64,000 nucleotides of DNA from Caulobacter sp. 602-1 (GTDB lineage Bacteria > Pseudomonadota > Alphaproteobacteria > Caulobacterales > Caulobacteraceae): assembly GCF_003931565.1 (NCBI RefSeq), contig NZ_RRYI01000004.1, forward strand, positions 124,001 through 188,000, written 5' to 3'. Positions 1 through 10,865 of this stretch are shown in pieces. Position 1 is the first letter of the stretch; every line of letters starts with the position of its first letter. A program made the position numbers and the translations under genes. A model generated the notes under the pieces. It saw nothing but the letters and a program-made list of their open reading frames with translations. It made no database searches and was not told where the DNA came from.

Positions 1-671
1 TGCTGTGCGTCGGCAATGACGACGACGTCCGCGACGTCGTGGCGCAGGCCCTGCCGGCCTTGGCGAAGGGCGCGACGGTCGTCGACCACACCACCACCTC
101 GGCCAAGGTCGCCCGCGAGATGGCCGAACTGCTCGCGCGGCAGGGCTGCGCCTTCGTCGACGCTCCTGTGTCGGGCGGCCAGGCGGGAGCTGAGAACGGC
201 CAGCTGACCATCATGGTCGGCGCGGACCAGGCGTCCTACGACCACGTGCTGCCGGTGATCGAGGTCTACGCCAAGGCCGTGCGTCGGATGGGCGAGGTCG
301 GTTCGGGGCAGTTGACCAAGATGTGCAACCAGATCGCCATCGCCGGCGTCGTCCAGGGCGTGGCCGAGGCGCTGCACTTCGCCAAGCGCTCGGGCCTGCC
401 GACCGAGGACGTGCTGGCCGCGATCTCCAAGGGCGCGGCCCAGTCTTGGCAGATGGAGAACCGCTGGCCGACCATGGCGCAGGGCAAGTTCGATTTCGGT
501 TTCGCGGTCGACTGGATGCGCAAGGACCTCGGCATCGCCCTGGACGAGGCCCGCTCGAACGGCGCCCAGCTGCCCGCCACGGCCCTGATCGACCAGTTCT
601 ACGCCGAGGTGCAGGCCATGGGCGGCAATCGCTGGGACACGTCCAGCCTGGTCGCGCGGCTAGAGAAGTAG
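1..671 (+). CDS. NAD(P)-dependent oxidoreductase, 3-hydroxyisobutyrate dehydrogenase family, 5' truncated
   Basis: The gene enters from the left edge, read in frame from base 3, so its Rossmann NAD-binding start is missing. The visible part keeps the family landmarks: DAPVSGGQAGAENG (the substrate-binding DxPVSGG motif), LTIMVGA, and GSGQLTKMCNQ, whose lysine is the catalytic one in beta-hydroxyacid dehydrogenases. The C-terminal helical dimerisation domain follows (WQMENRW, FDFGFAVDWMRKDL). Such enzymes oxidise small 3-hydroxy acids such as 3-hydroxyisobutyrate, tartronate semialdehyde or related acids; the exact substrate cannot be read from the fragment. The end overlaps the convergent bioD gene by 12 bases. 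Confidence 0.9.
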   Translation, partial: LCVGNDDDVRDVVAQALPALAKGATVVDHTTTSAKVAREMAELLARQGCAFVDAPVSGGQAGAENGQLTIMVGADQASYDHVLPVIEVYAKAVRRMGEVGSGQLTKMCNQIAIAGVVQGVAEALHFAKRSGLPTEDVLAAISKGAAQSWQMENRWPTMAQGKFDFGFAVDWMRKDLGIALDEARSNGAQLPATALIDQFYAEVQAMGGNRWDTSSLVARLEK

Positions 672-1316
672 GGCCGCGAGTTCCGCCGCGCTCCAGTCCG
701 GATCGCGGGGAGCGACGACGATCGGCGTCTCGTGCTCGAAGGTCCGCAGCATCTCGACGGTCTGATCGAGGTCGGGGGCGTCGAGGCTCTCGCTGACGAC
801 GATCGCGGCGGTCGTCAGACCCCGCGCCCGCAGAACCTCTAGCGCTGTCAGCAGGTGGCTGGCCGTGCCGAGATAGCTGCCGGCGACCAGCAGGACGGGC
901 AGGGCGAGCGCCGTCATCAGGTCGAGATTGGTGGCGTCGTCGGTCATCGGCGACATCACGCCGCCGGCGCCTTCGATCAGCGCGAGATCGACATCGCGGC
1001 CCTCGAGCCAGGTCCGGCAGTCGGCGACCAGGTCAACCATGGCCAGGGTCTGGCCCTCGAGCCGAGCGGCGAGGTTCGGGGCCAGGGGCGCGCGATAGCG
1101 GCGGGGCGAGATCTCGGCCCAGCCCTCGGGGCGGCCCATGGCGGTGGCGAGACGGGCGGGATCGCTGGTTTCCGGCGCGTCGGGATCGAAGCCGCTGACC
1201 ACAGGCTTGAAGGCGTCGACGCTCAGGCCGCGCGCCTGGGCGGCGCGGAGCAGGGCGCAGGCGATGTGGGTCTTGCCCAGATCGGTGCCGGTTCCGGCGA
1301 CGAAGAAACGCTTCAT
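660..1316 (-). CDS. bioD: dethiobiotin synthetase
   Basis: This 218-residue protein makes dethiobiotin by ATP-dependent closure of the ureido ring from 7,8-diaminononanoate and CO2, the penultimate step of biotin synthesis. The N-terminal P-loop reads GTGTDLGKTH (compare family GTDTxVGKT), followed by the substrate loop FKPVVSGF and the EGAGGVMSP motif around residue 115. The length is usual for the family. Its ATG overlaps the end of bioF by 4 bases, so it is the second gene of a translationally coupled bioF-bioD unit. It converges on, and overlaps by 12 bases, the upstream dehydrogenase gene. Confidence 0.96.
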   Translation of the reverse strand: MKRFFVAGTGTDLGKTHIACALLRAAQARGLSVDAFKPVVSGFDPDAPETSDPARLATAMGRPEGWAEISPRRYRAPLAPNLAARLEGQTLAMVDLVADCRTWLEGRDVDLALIEGAGGVMSPMTDDATNLDLMTALALPVLLVAGSYLGTASHLLTALEVLRARGLTTAAIVVSESLDAPDLDQTVEMLRTFEHETPIVVAPRDPDWSAAELAALLL

Positions 1317-2455
1317 CGCAGCGCCGCAACGGCGTCGGCCAGGCGCATGACGTCCGCGTCGGCGTGCTCGGCGCTGAAGGCCACGCGCAGGCGAGCCGTG
1401 CCCTCGGGCACCGTCGGCGGACGTATGGCGACGACCAGGAACCCTTGCGCCTCCAGCGCGGCCGAGGCGGCGAGGGCCGTGCCGGCCTCACCCATGATCA
1501 CAGGCACGATGGGGCTCTGGGCGTCGGGCAGGCCCAGGCGCTGAGTGAATAGGCGCGCCTTGGCCAATGGCCGCTCGGTCAGTTCGGGCTCGGCTTCGAT
1601 GATGTCCAGCGCCGCCAGGGCCGCGGCGGCCGAGGCCGGCGGCAGGCCGGTGGCGTAGACCAGTGTGCGGGCGCGGGTCTTCAGAAGATCGATCGCAGCC
1701 TGAGAGCCGCATACATAGCCGCCGTACGAGCCCAGGGCCTTTGACAGGGTGCCCATCTGCAAGGGGATGTCGGCGTCCGGGAAGAGGGCGGCCGAACCCT
1801 TGCCTTGCGCCAGCACGCCCACCCCGTGGGCGTCGTCGCTCAGCAGCCAGGCGTCGTGCTCGGCGCACAGCGCGGACAGCCGATCGAGCGGCGCGATGTC
1901 GCCGTCCATCGAGAACACGCCGTCGGTGGCGACCAGGACGCGGCGGGCGAGGGGACGTTCGGCCTCCAGCAGGCGCGTCAGGTCCTCGACGTCGTTGTGG
2001 GCGAACTTGACGATCCTGGCGCCGGACAGCTGCGCGCCGCTCCAGATGCAGGCGTGGGCCAGGGCGTCGACGAAGACCGCGTCACCGGGACCGACCAGGG
2101 TCGGGATCGTGCCGGTATTGGCCAGATAGCCCGAGCCGAACACGCAGGCGGCCTCGGTTCCCTTCAGGCGGGCCAGGCGCTTTTCAAGGTCACTCAGCAG
2201 CGGATGGTCGCCCGTCACCAGCCGCGAGGCGGCCGCGCCCGCGCCGTAGTTCAGCGCCGCCTCGGCGGCCGCCGCGCGAACGACGTGATGGTGCGACAGG
2301 CCCAGATAGTCGTTGCAAGAGAACGAGATCAGCCGCTTGCCGTCGCGCTCGACCACGGCGCCGTCATGGCGGCGGGTGGGCTTGAGGCGGCGGCGCAGGC
2401 TCTTGGCGTCCAGGGCCGCCAGCTTCTCGCCAGCGAAGGCGTCAAGGCTCTGCAT
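1313..2455 (-). CDS. bioF: 8-amino-7-oxononanoate synthase
   Basis: This PLP enzyme (380 aa) condenses pimeloyl-ACP/CoA with L-alanine to give 8-amino-7-oxononanoate, the first committed step of the biotin ring pathway. Fold-type I aminotransferase marks are clear: FSCNDYLGL near the start, the SRLVTGDH glycine-rich region, LLSDDAHGVGVL (PLP-contacting Asp and His), and TLSKALGSYGGY with the Schiff-base lysine. It heads the minus-strand bioF-bioD pair and is divergent from bioA, with 71 bases between the start codons that must hold both promoters. I saw no clear BirA or BioR operator there. Confidence 0.95.
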   Translation of the reverse strand: MQSLDAFAGEKLAALDAKSLRRRLKPTRRHDGAVVERDGKRLISFSCNDYLGLSHHHVVRAAAAEAALNYGAGAAASRLVTGDHPLLSDLEKRLARLKGTEAACVFGSGYLANTGTIPTLVGPGDAVFVDALAHACIWSGAQLSGARIVKFAHNDVEDLTRLLEAERPLARRVLVATDGVFSMDGDIAPLDRLSALCAEHDAWLLSDDAHGVGVLAQGKGSAALFPDADIPLQMGTLSKALGSYGGYVCGSQAAIDLLKTRARTLVYATGLPPASAAAALAALDIIEAEPELTERPLAKARLFTQRLGLPDAQSPIVPVIMGEAGTALAASAALEAQGFLVVAIRPPTVPEGTARLRVAFSAEHADADVMRLADAVAALR

Positions 2456-2526
2456 GTCGTTTCCCTTTGCCGTGGCTGGTGGGCGGGAATAGGCAGAGCG
2501 CCCCGAGTCCGCAAACGGAAACCGTC

Positions 2527-3789
2527 ATGTCCGATCCAGCCTGGCTGACCGCTGGCGCGCCCCATGTCTGGCGGCCCTACTGCCAAATGAAGACGGCGCG
2601 CCCGCCGCTGCCCGTCGTGGCGACGCGGGGCTCGCGGTTGATCCTGGCCGATGGGCGAGAGCTGGTCGACGGCCTGGCTTCCTGGTGGACGGCCTGCCAC
2701 GGCTACAACCATCCGCATATCGCCGACGCCTTGCGGGCGCAGGTCGAAACCATGCCGCACGTGATGTTCGGAGGCCTGGCGCATGAGCCGGCCTATCGCC
2801 TGGCGGCGCGGCTGGCGAAGAGGCTGCCGGGCGACCTGGACCACGTGTTTTTCGCCGAGAGCGGCTCGGTCTCGGTCGAGATCGCCATGAAGATGGCCCT
2901 GCAGTTCCAGATCAATCGCGGGGTCGAAGGACGCACGAAGTTCCTAGCCTTCCGGGGCGGCTATCATGGCGACACCCTGGCGACGATGACGGTCTGCGAC
3001 CCGGAGGAGGGGATGCACAGCCTGTTCGCCGGCGTCATGCCCGAACAGGTGATCGCCGACCTGCCGCGCGATGCGGCGAGCGAGGCGGCGCTCGACGCGT
3101 TGCTGACCGCGCGCGGCCACGAGATCGCGGCGATCCTGATCGAGCCGCTGGTCCAGGGCGCGGGCGGCATGCTGCTGCATTCGCCGGAGGTGCTGCGAAC
3201 CTTGCGCCGTCTCGCGGACAAGCATGGCGTACTGCTGATTTTCGACGAGATCTTCACGGGTTTCGGTCGCACCGGAACCCTGTTCGCCATGCAGGCAGCG
3301 GGGATCGAGCCCGATATCGTCACCCTGTCCAAGGCCCTGACCGGCGGGACCCTGCCGTTGTCGGCGGCCGTGGCCTCGCGCAGGGTGTTCGAGGCCTTCT
3401 GGTCCGATGATCCGGGCGCGGCCCTGATGCACGGTCCGACCTACATGGCCAATCCGCTGGCCTGCGCGGCGGCCAACGCCTCGCTGGACCTGTTCGAGGA
3501 TGGGTCCTGGGCGGCCAATGTAGCGCGGGTTTCCGCAGCCCTGGCCGACGGGCTGGAACTTTGCCGGGCGGGACGTGGCGTCGTCGATATCCGAACCCTT
3601 GGGGCGCTCGGCGTCGTCGAGTTCGATGCGCCCGTGGCGGTGGGCGCGCTTTGCGCGCGCTTCGCCGAGCTGGGCGTCTGGATCCGGCCGATGGGCAAGG
3701 TCGTCTATCTCACGCCGGCCTTCAACACGCCGGACGAGGATCTCGAGCGGTTGACCGCGGCCATCCGCCAGGTGGTCGGCGTTTATTGA
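2527..3789 (+). CDS. bioA: adenosylmethionine-8-amino-7-oxononanoate aminotransferase
   Basis: The 420-residue class III PLP aminotransferase converts 8-amino-7-oxononanoate to 7,8-diaminononanoate using S-adenosylmethionine as amino donor. HVWRPYCQMK at the N-terminus is typical of BioA; FDEIFTGFGRTG carries the PLP-contacting Asp, and LSKALTGGTLPLSA carries the PLP lysine. I placed the start at the ATG at 2527, which gives the usual BioA N-terminus; an upstream in-frame start at 2467 would add 20 residues with no similarity to the family. Together with divergent bioF-bioD it covers three of the four late biotin steps; bioB is not in the window. Confidence 0.95.
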   Translation: MSDPAWLTAGAPHVWRPYCQMKTARPPLPVVATRGSRLILADGRELVDGLASWWTACHGYNHPHIADALRAQVETMPHVMFGGLAHEPAYRLAARLAKRLPGDLDHVFFAESGSVSVEIAMKMALQFQINRGVEGRTKFLAFRGGYHGDTLATMTVCDPEEGMHSLFAGVMPEQVIADLPRDAASEAALDALLTARGHEIAAILIEPLVQGAGGMLLHSPEVLRTLRRLADKHGVLLIFDEIFTGFGRTGTLFAMQAAGIEPDIVTLSKALTGGTLPLSAAVASRRVFEAFWSDDPGAALMHGPTYMANPLACAAANASLDLFEDGSWAANVARVSAALADGLELCRAGRGVVDIRTLGALGVVEFDAPVAVGALCARFAELGVWIRPMGKVVYLTPAFNTPDEDLERLTAAIRQVVGVY

Positions 3790-3820
3790 CCCGGAGAGCC
3801 TGGTCTGGTCCAAGCCCCTC

Positions 3821-4732
3821 ATGTCCTCCAAGTCGTCTCCACTGACCGGTCTGGAATACCTCGCGATATTGGGGATCATCCTGACCTGGGGGATCAATAA
3901 CGCCGCCGCCAAGGTGGCGACGCACTATCTGCCGCCGATGCTGATGGGCGGGCTGAGGTTCGCCTCGGCTCTGGCCTTCCTGTTCCCGTTCATCAGGCCG
4001 CCGTTTCCCGAGCCGAGGAAGCTGCTGACCATCGTACTGCTGACCGGGCCGATCCATTTCGGCGTGATCTATATCGCCTTCAGCATGGCCGATGCTCTGA
4101 GCCCGCTCGTGGTTGCCAGTCAGCTTTGGATCCCGTTCACCGCCATCTTCGCCTGGCGGATGCTCGGCGAGACGATGCGAGCGCCGGCGGTTGTCGGATT
4201 GGTGGTCGCCTTCGTCGGCGTGGCGTGGATGAGCCTGGACCCGCACGGAGCGCGCGACCTGCCGGCGATCCTGCTGATTGTCTTCGCCAGCGCCTGTTGG
4301 GCCGTGGCCACGGTGCTGGTGCGCAAGACGCCCGGCATCAAGCCGCTGAAGCTGCAGGGCATGACGGCGCTGGTCGCCGCGCCGGTGCTGCTGACCATGT
4401 CGGCCGTGTTCGAGACAAACCAGGTCGAGAAGATGCAGGCCGCTCCGCCGATCGCCTGGCTGTGCGTGCTGTTCGCCGGCGTGGTCTCGACCATCGGGGC
4501 CAGCGCCCTGCTGTTCTGGCTGGTCCAGCGCCGCGAGGCCGGGCGGGTGACGCCTTACTTCCTGCTTACACCGCTGGTCTCGTGCACGATCGGCGTGCTG
4601 CTCCTGGGCGACAGGCTGACGGCTCAGTTGCTGATCGGCGGCGGCGCGACCATGGTCGGCGTGGCGCTGGTGGCCCTGACCGAAAAGCGCGCCAAGACCG
4701 CCGTGGCGGTGGCCGAGACCGCTAACCCTTAG
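3821..4732 (+). CDS. DMT-superfamily (EamA) transporter
   Basis: A 303-residue integral membrane protein with about ten hydrophobic helices in two repeated EamA halves (residues about 10-145 and 155-290). The first half opens with LGIILTWGINNAAAKVATHYLPP, and the repeat starts around VFASACWAVATVLVRK. EamA proteins export amino acids, metabolites or toxic compounds from the cytoplasm in exchange for protons; the substrate cannot be assigned here. It lies 31 bases behind bioA on the same strand, so co-transcription is possible, but a vitamin-related role is only a guess. The 3' end overlaps the convergent lipoprotein gene by 11 bases. Confidence 0.85.
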   Translation: MSSKSSPLTGLEYLAILGIILTWGINNAAAKVATHYLPPMLMGGLRFASALAFLFPFIRPPFPEPRKLLTIVLLTGPIHFGVIYIAFSMADALSPLVVASQLWIPFTAIFAWRMLGETMRAPAVVGLVVAFVGVAWMSLDPHGARDLPAILLIVFASACWAVATVLVRKTPGIKPLKLQGMTALVAAPVLLTMSAVFETNQVEKMQAAPPIAWLCVLFAGVVSTIGASALLFWLVQRREAGRVTPYFLLTPLVSCTIGVLLLGDRLTAQLLIGGGATMVGVALVALTEKRAKTAVAVAETANP

Positions 4733-5207
4733 GCGGCGGACATTCGACGGCGGGCTCGCGCCGGAGGAGGGCGGGCGTCGCCGCCAGTTCGCTTTGACCG
4801 CCGTCGTCGGCGTAGACGCCCGTCAGCAGCTTGCCGCTGACCCCTAGGGGCTGGCCAGCTTTGGTCTGAATCAGGAAGAGGCCGTCGAGGTCGTCCAGAT
4901 GCTCGACGCCGACGAAGCCCGCGCCGACCGTGGCGTAGCCTTTGATCTTGTCACCCGCGCCCTCGACGATCCAGCCGGGCGGCTTGTTGCAGAGCGAGAC
5001 GATCTCGGCGCCGGTCAGGCGCAGCTCGAAGGACTGAAGGTTCTGGTCGCCGCTCGTCGGCTTCCAGGCGAGCGAGACGAGTTCCGTCGACGGAGGACTG
5101 ACCGCCGGCCTTTCTGGCGGCTTGGCGTCCTTAGGCGTCTTGGCGTCGTGGCAGGCGGCCGTCGCGGCCAGCAGAACGGCGAGAAGCGACAGCCGCCAGG
5201 TACGCAT
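4722..5207 (-). CDS. putative lipoprotein of unknown function
   Basis: The 161-residue product starts with MRTWRLSLLAVLLAATAAC, a short charged, then hydrophobic segment ending in a cysteine at residue 19, which suits a lipoprotein signal although the -3 position (Thr) is not the commonest. A Pro/Lys-rich linker follows (residues 20-45), then a compact domain of about 110 residues with no motif I recognise. It probably sits in the inner or outer membrane facing the periplasm. It is followed on the plus strand by the convergent DMT transporter and preceded by sodC on the same strand, 43 bases away, so the two may share a transcript. No function can be assigned. Confidence 0.7.
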   Translation of the reverse strand: MRTWRLSLLAVLLAATAACHDAKTPKDAKPPERPAVSPPSTELVSLAWKPTSGDQNLQSFELRLTGAEIVSLCNKPPGWIVEGAGDKIKGYATVGAGFVGVEHLDDLDGLFLIQTKAGQPLGVSGKLLTGVYADDGGQSELAATPALLRREPAVECPPPKG

Positions 5208-5250
5208 GGGATCCCCGCCACGAACAGAACCGTGGCGGGAACCTAGAGCC

Positions 5251-5787
5251 TTACTTGAACACGCCGCAAGCGGCGCGCGCGCCGGCGTCGCCGATCGGCT
5301 GGCTCTTGTGGTCGTCGGGGCTGGCGTGGACGACGATCGACGAGCCGTCGGCGTCCAGCAGGGCGGGGCGGCCGCCCGCGCCCTTCAGCGACACCAGGGT
5401 CGAATAGGCCTCGGCCGTGGCCGAACCGTCAGCGCCGGCGAAGACGTTGGGCAGGTCGCCACTGTCGTTGGCCTCGGGGTTCAGCAGGCCGTGGATGGTG
5501 GTGGCGGCGGTGTGGACGTGGGCGCCGGCCGACTTGAAGTCCGGCGCGCCGCAGTCACCCTTTTCGTGGAAGTGCACCGCGTGCCAGCCCGGCGTCAGGC
5601 CCTTCAGTTCCAGCTTCAGCAGCACCCCATGAGGGGCCTCGGTCAGCGTGACCACGCCGGCGTCCTTGCCGTCGCCAGTCTTCACCACGGCGGTCGCGGA
5701 GGTCTGGGCCCAAGCGGCGCCGGCGCCGGACGAAGCGGCGATCAGAGCGGCGAGGGCGAGCGTGGTCGCGGTGGGGAGGCGGATCAT
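5251..5787 (-). CDS. sodC: periplasmic Cu/Zn superoxide dismutase
   Basis: The protein (178 aa) converts superoxide to hydrogen peroxide and oxygen in the periplasm. A cleavable signal runs to about residue 28 (AALIAASSGAGAAWAQ). Copper and zinc ligands are visible: HAVHFHEKGDC (Cu ligands and first disulfide Cys), the zinc cluster in HVHTAATTIHG, and IVVHASPDDH; the second disulfide Cys is in RAACGVF at the end. I chose the ATG at 5787, which starts a normal signal peptide (MIRLPTATT); an ATG 21 bases upstream (5808) is possible. It is divergent from gyrA. Confidence 0.95.
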   Translation of the reverse strand: MIRLPTATTLALAALIAASSGAGAAWAQTSATAVVKTGDGKDAGVVTLTEAPHGVLLKLELKGLTPGWHAVHFHEKGDCGAPDFKSAGAHVHTAATTIHGLLNPEANDSGDLPNVFAGADGSATAEAYSTLVSLKGAGGRPALLDADGSSIVVHASPDDHKSQPIGDAGARAACGVFK

Positions 5788-5911
5788 GCGTTTTTCCTTC
5801 GGATTCAAGCAAACGGACGGGATGCAGCGGCCGGAAAGGTGGCGCCTTCCCCATCCGAATGCTAACTGTTTTCGACGGTTCCGTGTCCGATTCTGACGGC
5901 GAAAAATCCCC

Positions 5912-8671
<2,760 letters not shown>

Positions 8672-8701
8672 ACCCTCGAACCCTTAGAGGAAGGGGGCTG
8701 C

Positions 8702-9193
8702 ATGCGGGTTGGGCTTTATCCGGGGACTTTCGATCCGGTCACCAACGGTCATCTCGACATCATCGGTCGGGCCGTGAAGCTGGTCGACAAGCTGGTGATC
8801 GGCGTGGCGGTGAACATCGGCAAGGGGCCGCTGTTCTCGCTGGATGAGCGGGTCGCCATTCTTGAGAAGGAAACGGCCCACCTGACCAAGATCGCCCAGA
8901 TCGAGGTTCGGCCGTTCGAGAGCCTGCTGATGCACTTCGCTCGCGACGTGCATGCTCAGATGATCGTGCGCGGCCTGCGGGCCGTGGCCGACTTCGAATA
9001 CGAATTCCAGATGACGGCGATGAACCAGCAGCTGGATCGCGAGATCGAGACGGTCTTCCTGATGGCCGATCCGCGCCACCAGGCGATCGCCTCGCGCCTG
9101 GTCAAGGAGATCGCGGCTCTGGGCGGCGATATCACCAAGTTCGTGCCGGCAGGCGTCGCCGAGCAACTGCTGGCCAAGGTTGGCAGGGCCTGA
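8702..9193 (+). CDS. coaD: phosphopantetheine adenylyltransferase
   Basis: CoaD (163 aa) transfers AMP from ATP to 4'-phosphopantetheine, giving dephospho-CoA, the fourth step of coenzyme A synthesis. The nucleotidyltransferase signature is at the very start (GLYPGTFDPVTNGHLDII, with the TxGH motif), RGLRAVADFEYEFQM is the second ATP/substrate loop, and the ISSTxxR-equivalent region is ASRLVKEIAALGGD. Length is normal. A strong Shine-Dalgarno (GGAAGGGGG) lies just before the ATG, 30 bases after gyrA, so the two are probably co-transcribed. A hairpin terminator follows the stop codon. Confidence 0.96.
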   Translation: MRVGLYPGTFDPVTNGHLDIIGRAVKLVDKLVIGVAVNIGKGPLFSLDERVAILEKETAHLTKIAQIEVRPFESLLMHFARDVHAQMIVRGLRAVADFEYEFQMTAMNQQLDREIETVFLMADPRHQAIASRLVKEIAALGGDITKFVPAGVAEQLLAKVGRA

Positions 9194-9205
9194 TCGAAGA
9201 TTTTT

Positions 9206-9237
9206 CGACCGGGCGGCGTCGGAACGCCGCCCGGTCG
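9206..9237 (+). terminator. Rho-independent terminator behind coaD
   Basis: A perfect 14-base-pair stem (9206-9219 with 9224-9237) closes a CGGA tetraloop and is followed by TTCGTTCTT. It starts 13 bases behind the coaD stop codon and should end the gyrA-coaD transcript. Confidence 0.85.
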
Positions 9238-9275
9238 TTCGTTCTTCGGGACAGCGACAGCCCGGAGGCCGCTTC

Positions 9276-9926
9276 ATGAGCCCGACCATCACCGCCTTCA
9301 AGCAATCGCCCGATCGCGGCCGCGGTTTGGCGCGGGACATGGCCGTCCGCTGGGCGCTGGAGGAAGTGGGTCAGCCCTACGACGTTCGCCTGGTCGCCTT
9401 CTCCGAAATGAAGGCCCCCGCGCACTTGGCGTTGCAGCCGTTCGGCCAGATCCCGACCTATGAGCACGGCGACCTGGTTCTGTTCGAGTCCGGCGCCATC
9501 GTTTTCCACATCGCCGAGCGCCATGCCGGCTTGCTGCCGGACGACGCCAACGCTCGGGCGCGAGCGCTGACCTGGATGTTCGCGGCCGTCAGCACCGTTC
9601 AGCCGCCGATCGTGGAATTCGGCATGGCCACGATCCTGGAGCGTGACAAGCCCTGGTTCGCGGCGCGTCAACCGATGCTGGAGCAGTCGGTCCGCGCGCG
9701 GTTGGATCAACTGGCCGAGCGCCTGGGCGACGCGGACTGGCTGGACGGCGACTTCAGCGCCGGCGACCTGATGATGGTCGTGGTGTTGCGTCGGCTGGGT
9801 TCCTCCGGGATCTTGGGAGACTATCCGAGCCTCTCGGCCTATGTCGCGCGCGCCGAGGCTCGCCCGGCTTTCCGACGCGCCTTCGACGATCAACTGGCGG
9901 TCTTCAAGGCCGCATCGGAAGCGTAG
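9276..9926 (+). CDS. glutathione S-transferase family protein
   Basis: This 216-residue protein has the two-domain GST layout: a thioredoxin-like N-terminal domain (residues 1-80) with PFGQIPTYEHGDLVLFESGAI, where QIP is the cis-proline glutathione-binding loop and FESGAI supplies the ESxAI contact, and a helical C-terminal domain with DWLDGDFSAGDLMMVVVL (the N-capping box of GST helix 6). It probably conjugates or reduces electrophiles with glutathione in the cytoplasm. The start at 9276 lies behind the GGAGG in cccggaggccgc; further upstream in-frame codons would run into the coaD terminator. The physiological substrate is unknown. Confidence 0.88.
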   Translation: MSPTITAFKQSPDRGRGLARDMAVRWALEEVGQPYDVRLVAFSEMKAPAHLALQPFGQIPTYEHGDLVLFESGAIVFHIAERHAGLLPDDANARARALTWMFAAVSTVQPPIVEFGMATILERDKPWFAARQPMLEQSVRARLDQLAERLGDADWLDGDFSAGDLMMVVVLRRLGSSGILGDYPSLSAYVARAEARPAFRRAFDDQLAVFKAASEA

Positions 9927-10033
9927 CCGTCGCCCCGTTCCAGCCGGAATCGTGCGGTTGAAAGGTCGTCGCACTTGTCGGGGCGACCGTGGCGTTCTAC
10001 GCCGACGCCCGACTATTCTGTTCGGGGATTTCC

Positions 10034-10864
10034 ATGAAGCTCGCCATGACCGCCGCCGCCCTGGCGCTTGTCGCTACGACGGCCACGGCTCAGACCGCCT
10101 CTCCTGCGGGCTCGGACTGGCGCACGCCTGATCCGAACAACGTCATTGTCGTCGAGACCAACAAGGGCCGGATCATCGCCGAACTGGATCCTGTCGCCGC
10201 GCCCAACCATGTCGAGCGCGTGCGCGGCCTGGTGAAGAGCGGGTTCTATGACGGCCTGACCTTCTTCCGGGTCATCGGCGACTTCATGGCTCAGACCGGC
10301 GACCCGAAGAACACCGGCGAGGGCGGTTCGGACCTGCCCAACCTGACGGCCGAGTTCACCTTCCGCCGTGGCATGGACCTGCCGCTGAGCGCGGGCTTCA
10401 AGGTCGGCAGCAGCGAGCTCGGCTGGATCGGCGCAATGCCGATGACCAGTCAGAACTCGGCCTTGGCCGTAATGACCGCGGATCGCAAGGTGGCCAGCTG
10501 GGGCAATTTCTGCTCGGGCGTGCTGGGCATGGCCCGCGCCGGCGATCCCAACAGCGCCAACAGCCAGTTCTTCTTCATGCGCCAGCCCAATGCCTCGCTG
10601 GACAAGACCTACACCGCCTTCGGTCGCGTGCTGTCGGGTCTGGACGTCGTGCGCAACATCAAAACCGGCGAGCCCGTGCCCGATCCGCAGGACAAGATGA
10701 TCAGCGTGAAGATGCTGGCCGATCTGCCAGCCGACAAGCGTCCCTCGATCCAGGTGATGGATACCCGCGGCGCCGCCTTCAAGGCTCTGGTGACCAAACG
10801 CCAGGCCGAGATGGGCCCCAGCTTCACCAATTGCGACGTCGACGTCCCCGTGCAAATTAAGTGA
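10034..10864 (+). CDS. periplasmic cyclophilin-type peptidylprolyl isomerase (first of pair)
   Basis: A 276-residue exported cyclophilin that should catalyse cis-trans isomerisation of X-Pro bonds during folding in the periplasm. A signal peptide covers residues 1-19 (ending ATTATAQ). The core motifs are FFRVIGDFMAQTGDP, NSANSQFFF and YTAFGRVLSGLDVV. It is longer than simple cyclophilins: about 50 extra residues sit between EFTFRRG and GMARAGDPN, and about 60 follow the core. One cysteine is in the insert (NFCSGV) and one near the C-terminus (NCDVDVP). The stop codon lies one base before the next gene, a paralogue with the same additions. Start at 10034 opens the signal peptide. Confidence 0.9.
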   Translation: MKLAMTAAALALVATTATAQTASPAGSDWRTPDPNNVIVVETNKGRIIAELDPVAAPNHVERVRGLVKSGFYDGLTFFRVIGDFMAQTGDPKNTGEGGSDLPNLTAEFTFRRGMDLPLSAGFKVGSSELGWIGAMPMTSQNSALAVMTADRKVASWGNFCSGVLGMARAGDPNSANSQFFFMRQPNASLDKTYTAFGRVLSGLDVVRNIKTGEPVPDPQDKMISVKMLADLPADKRPSIQVMDTRGAAFKALVTKRQAEMGPSFTNCDVDVPVQIK

Positions 10865-10865
10865 C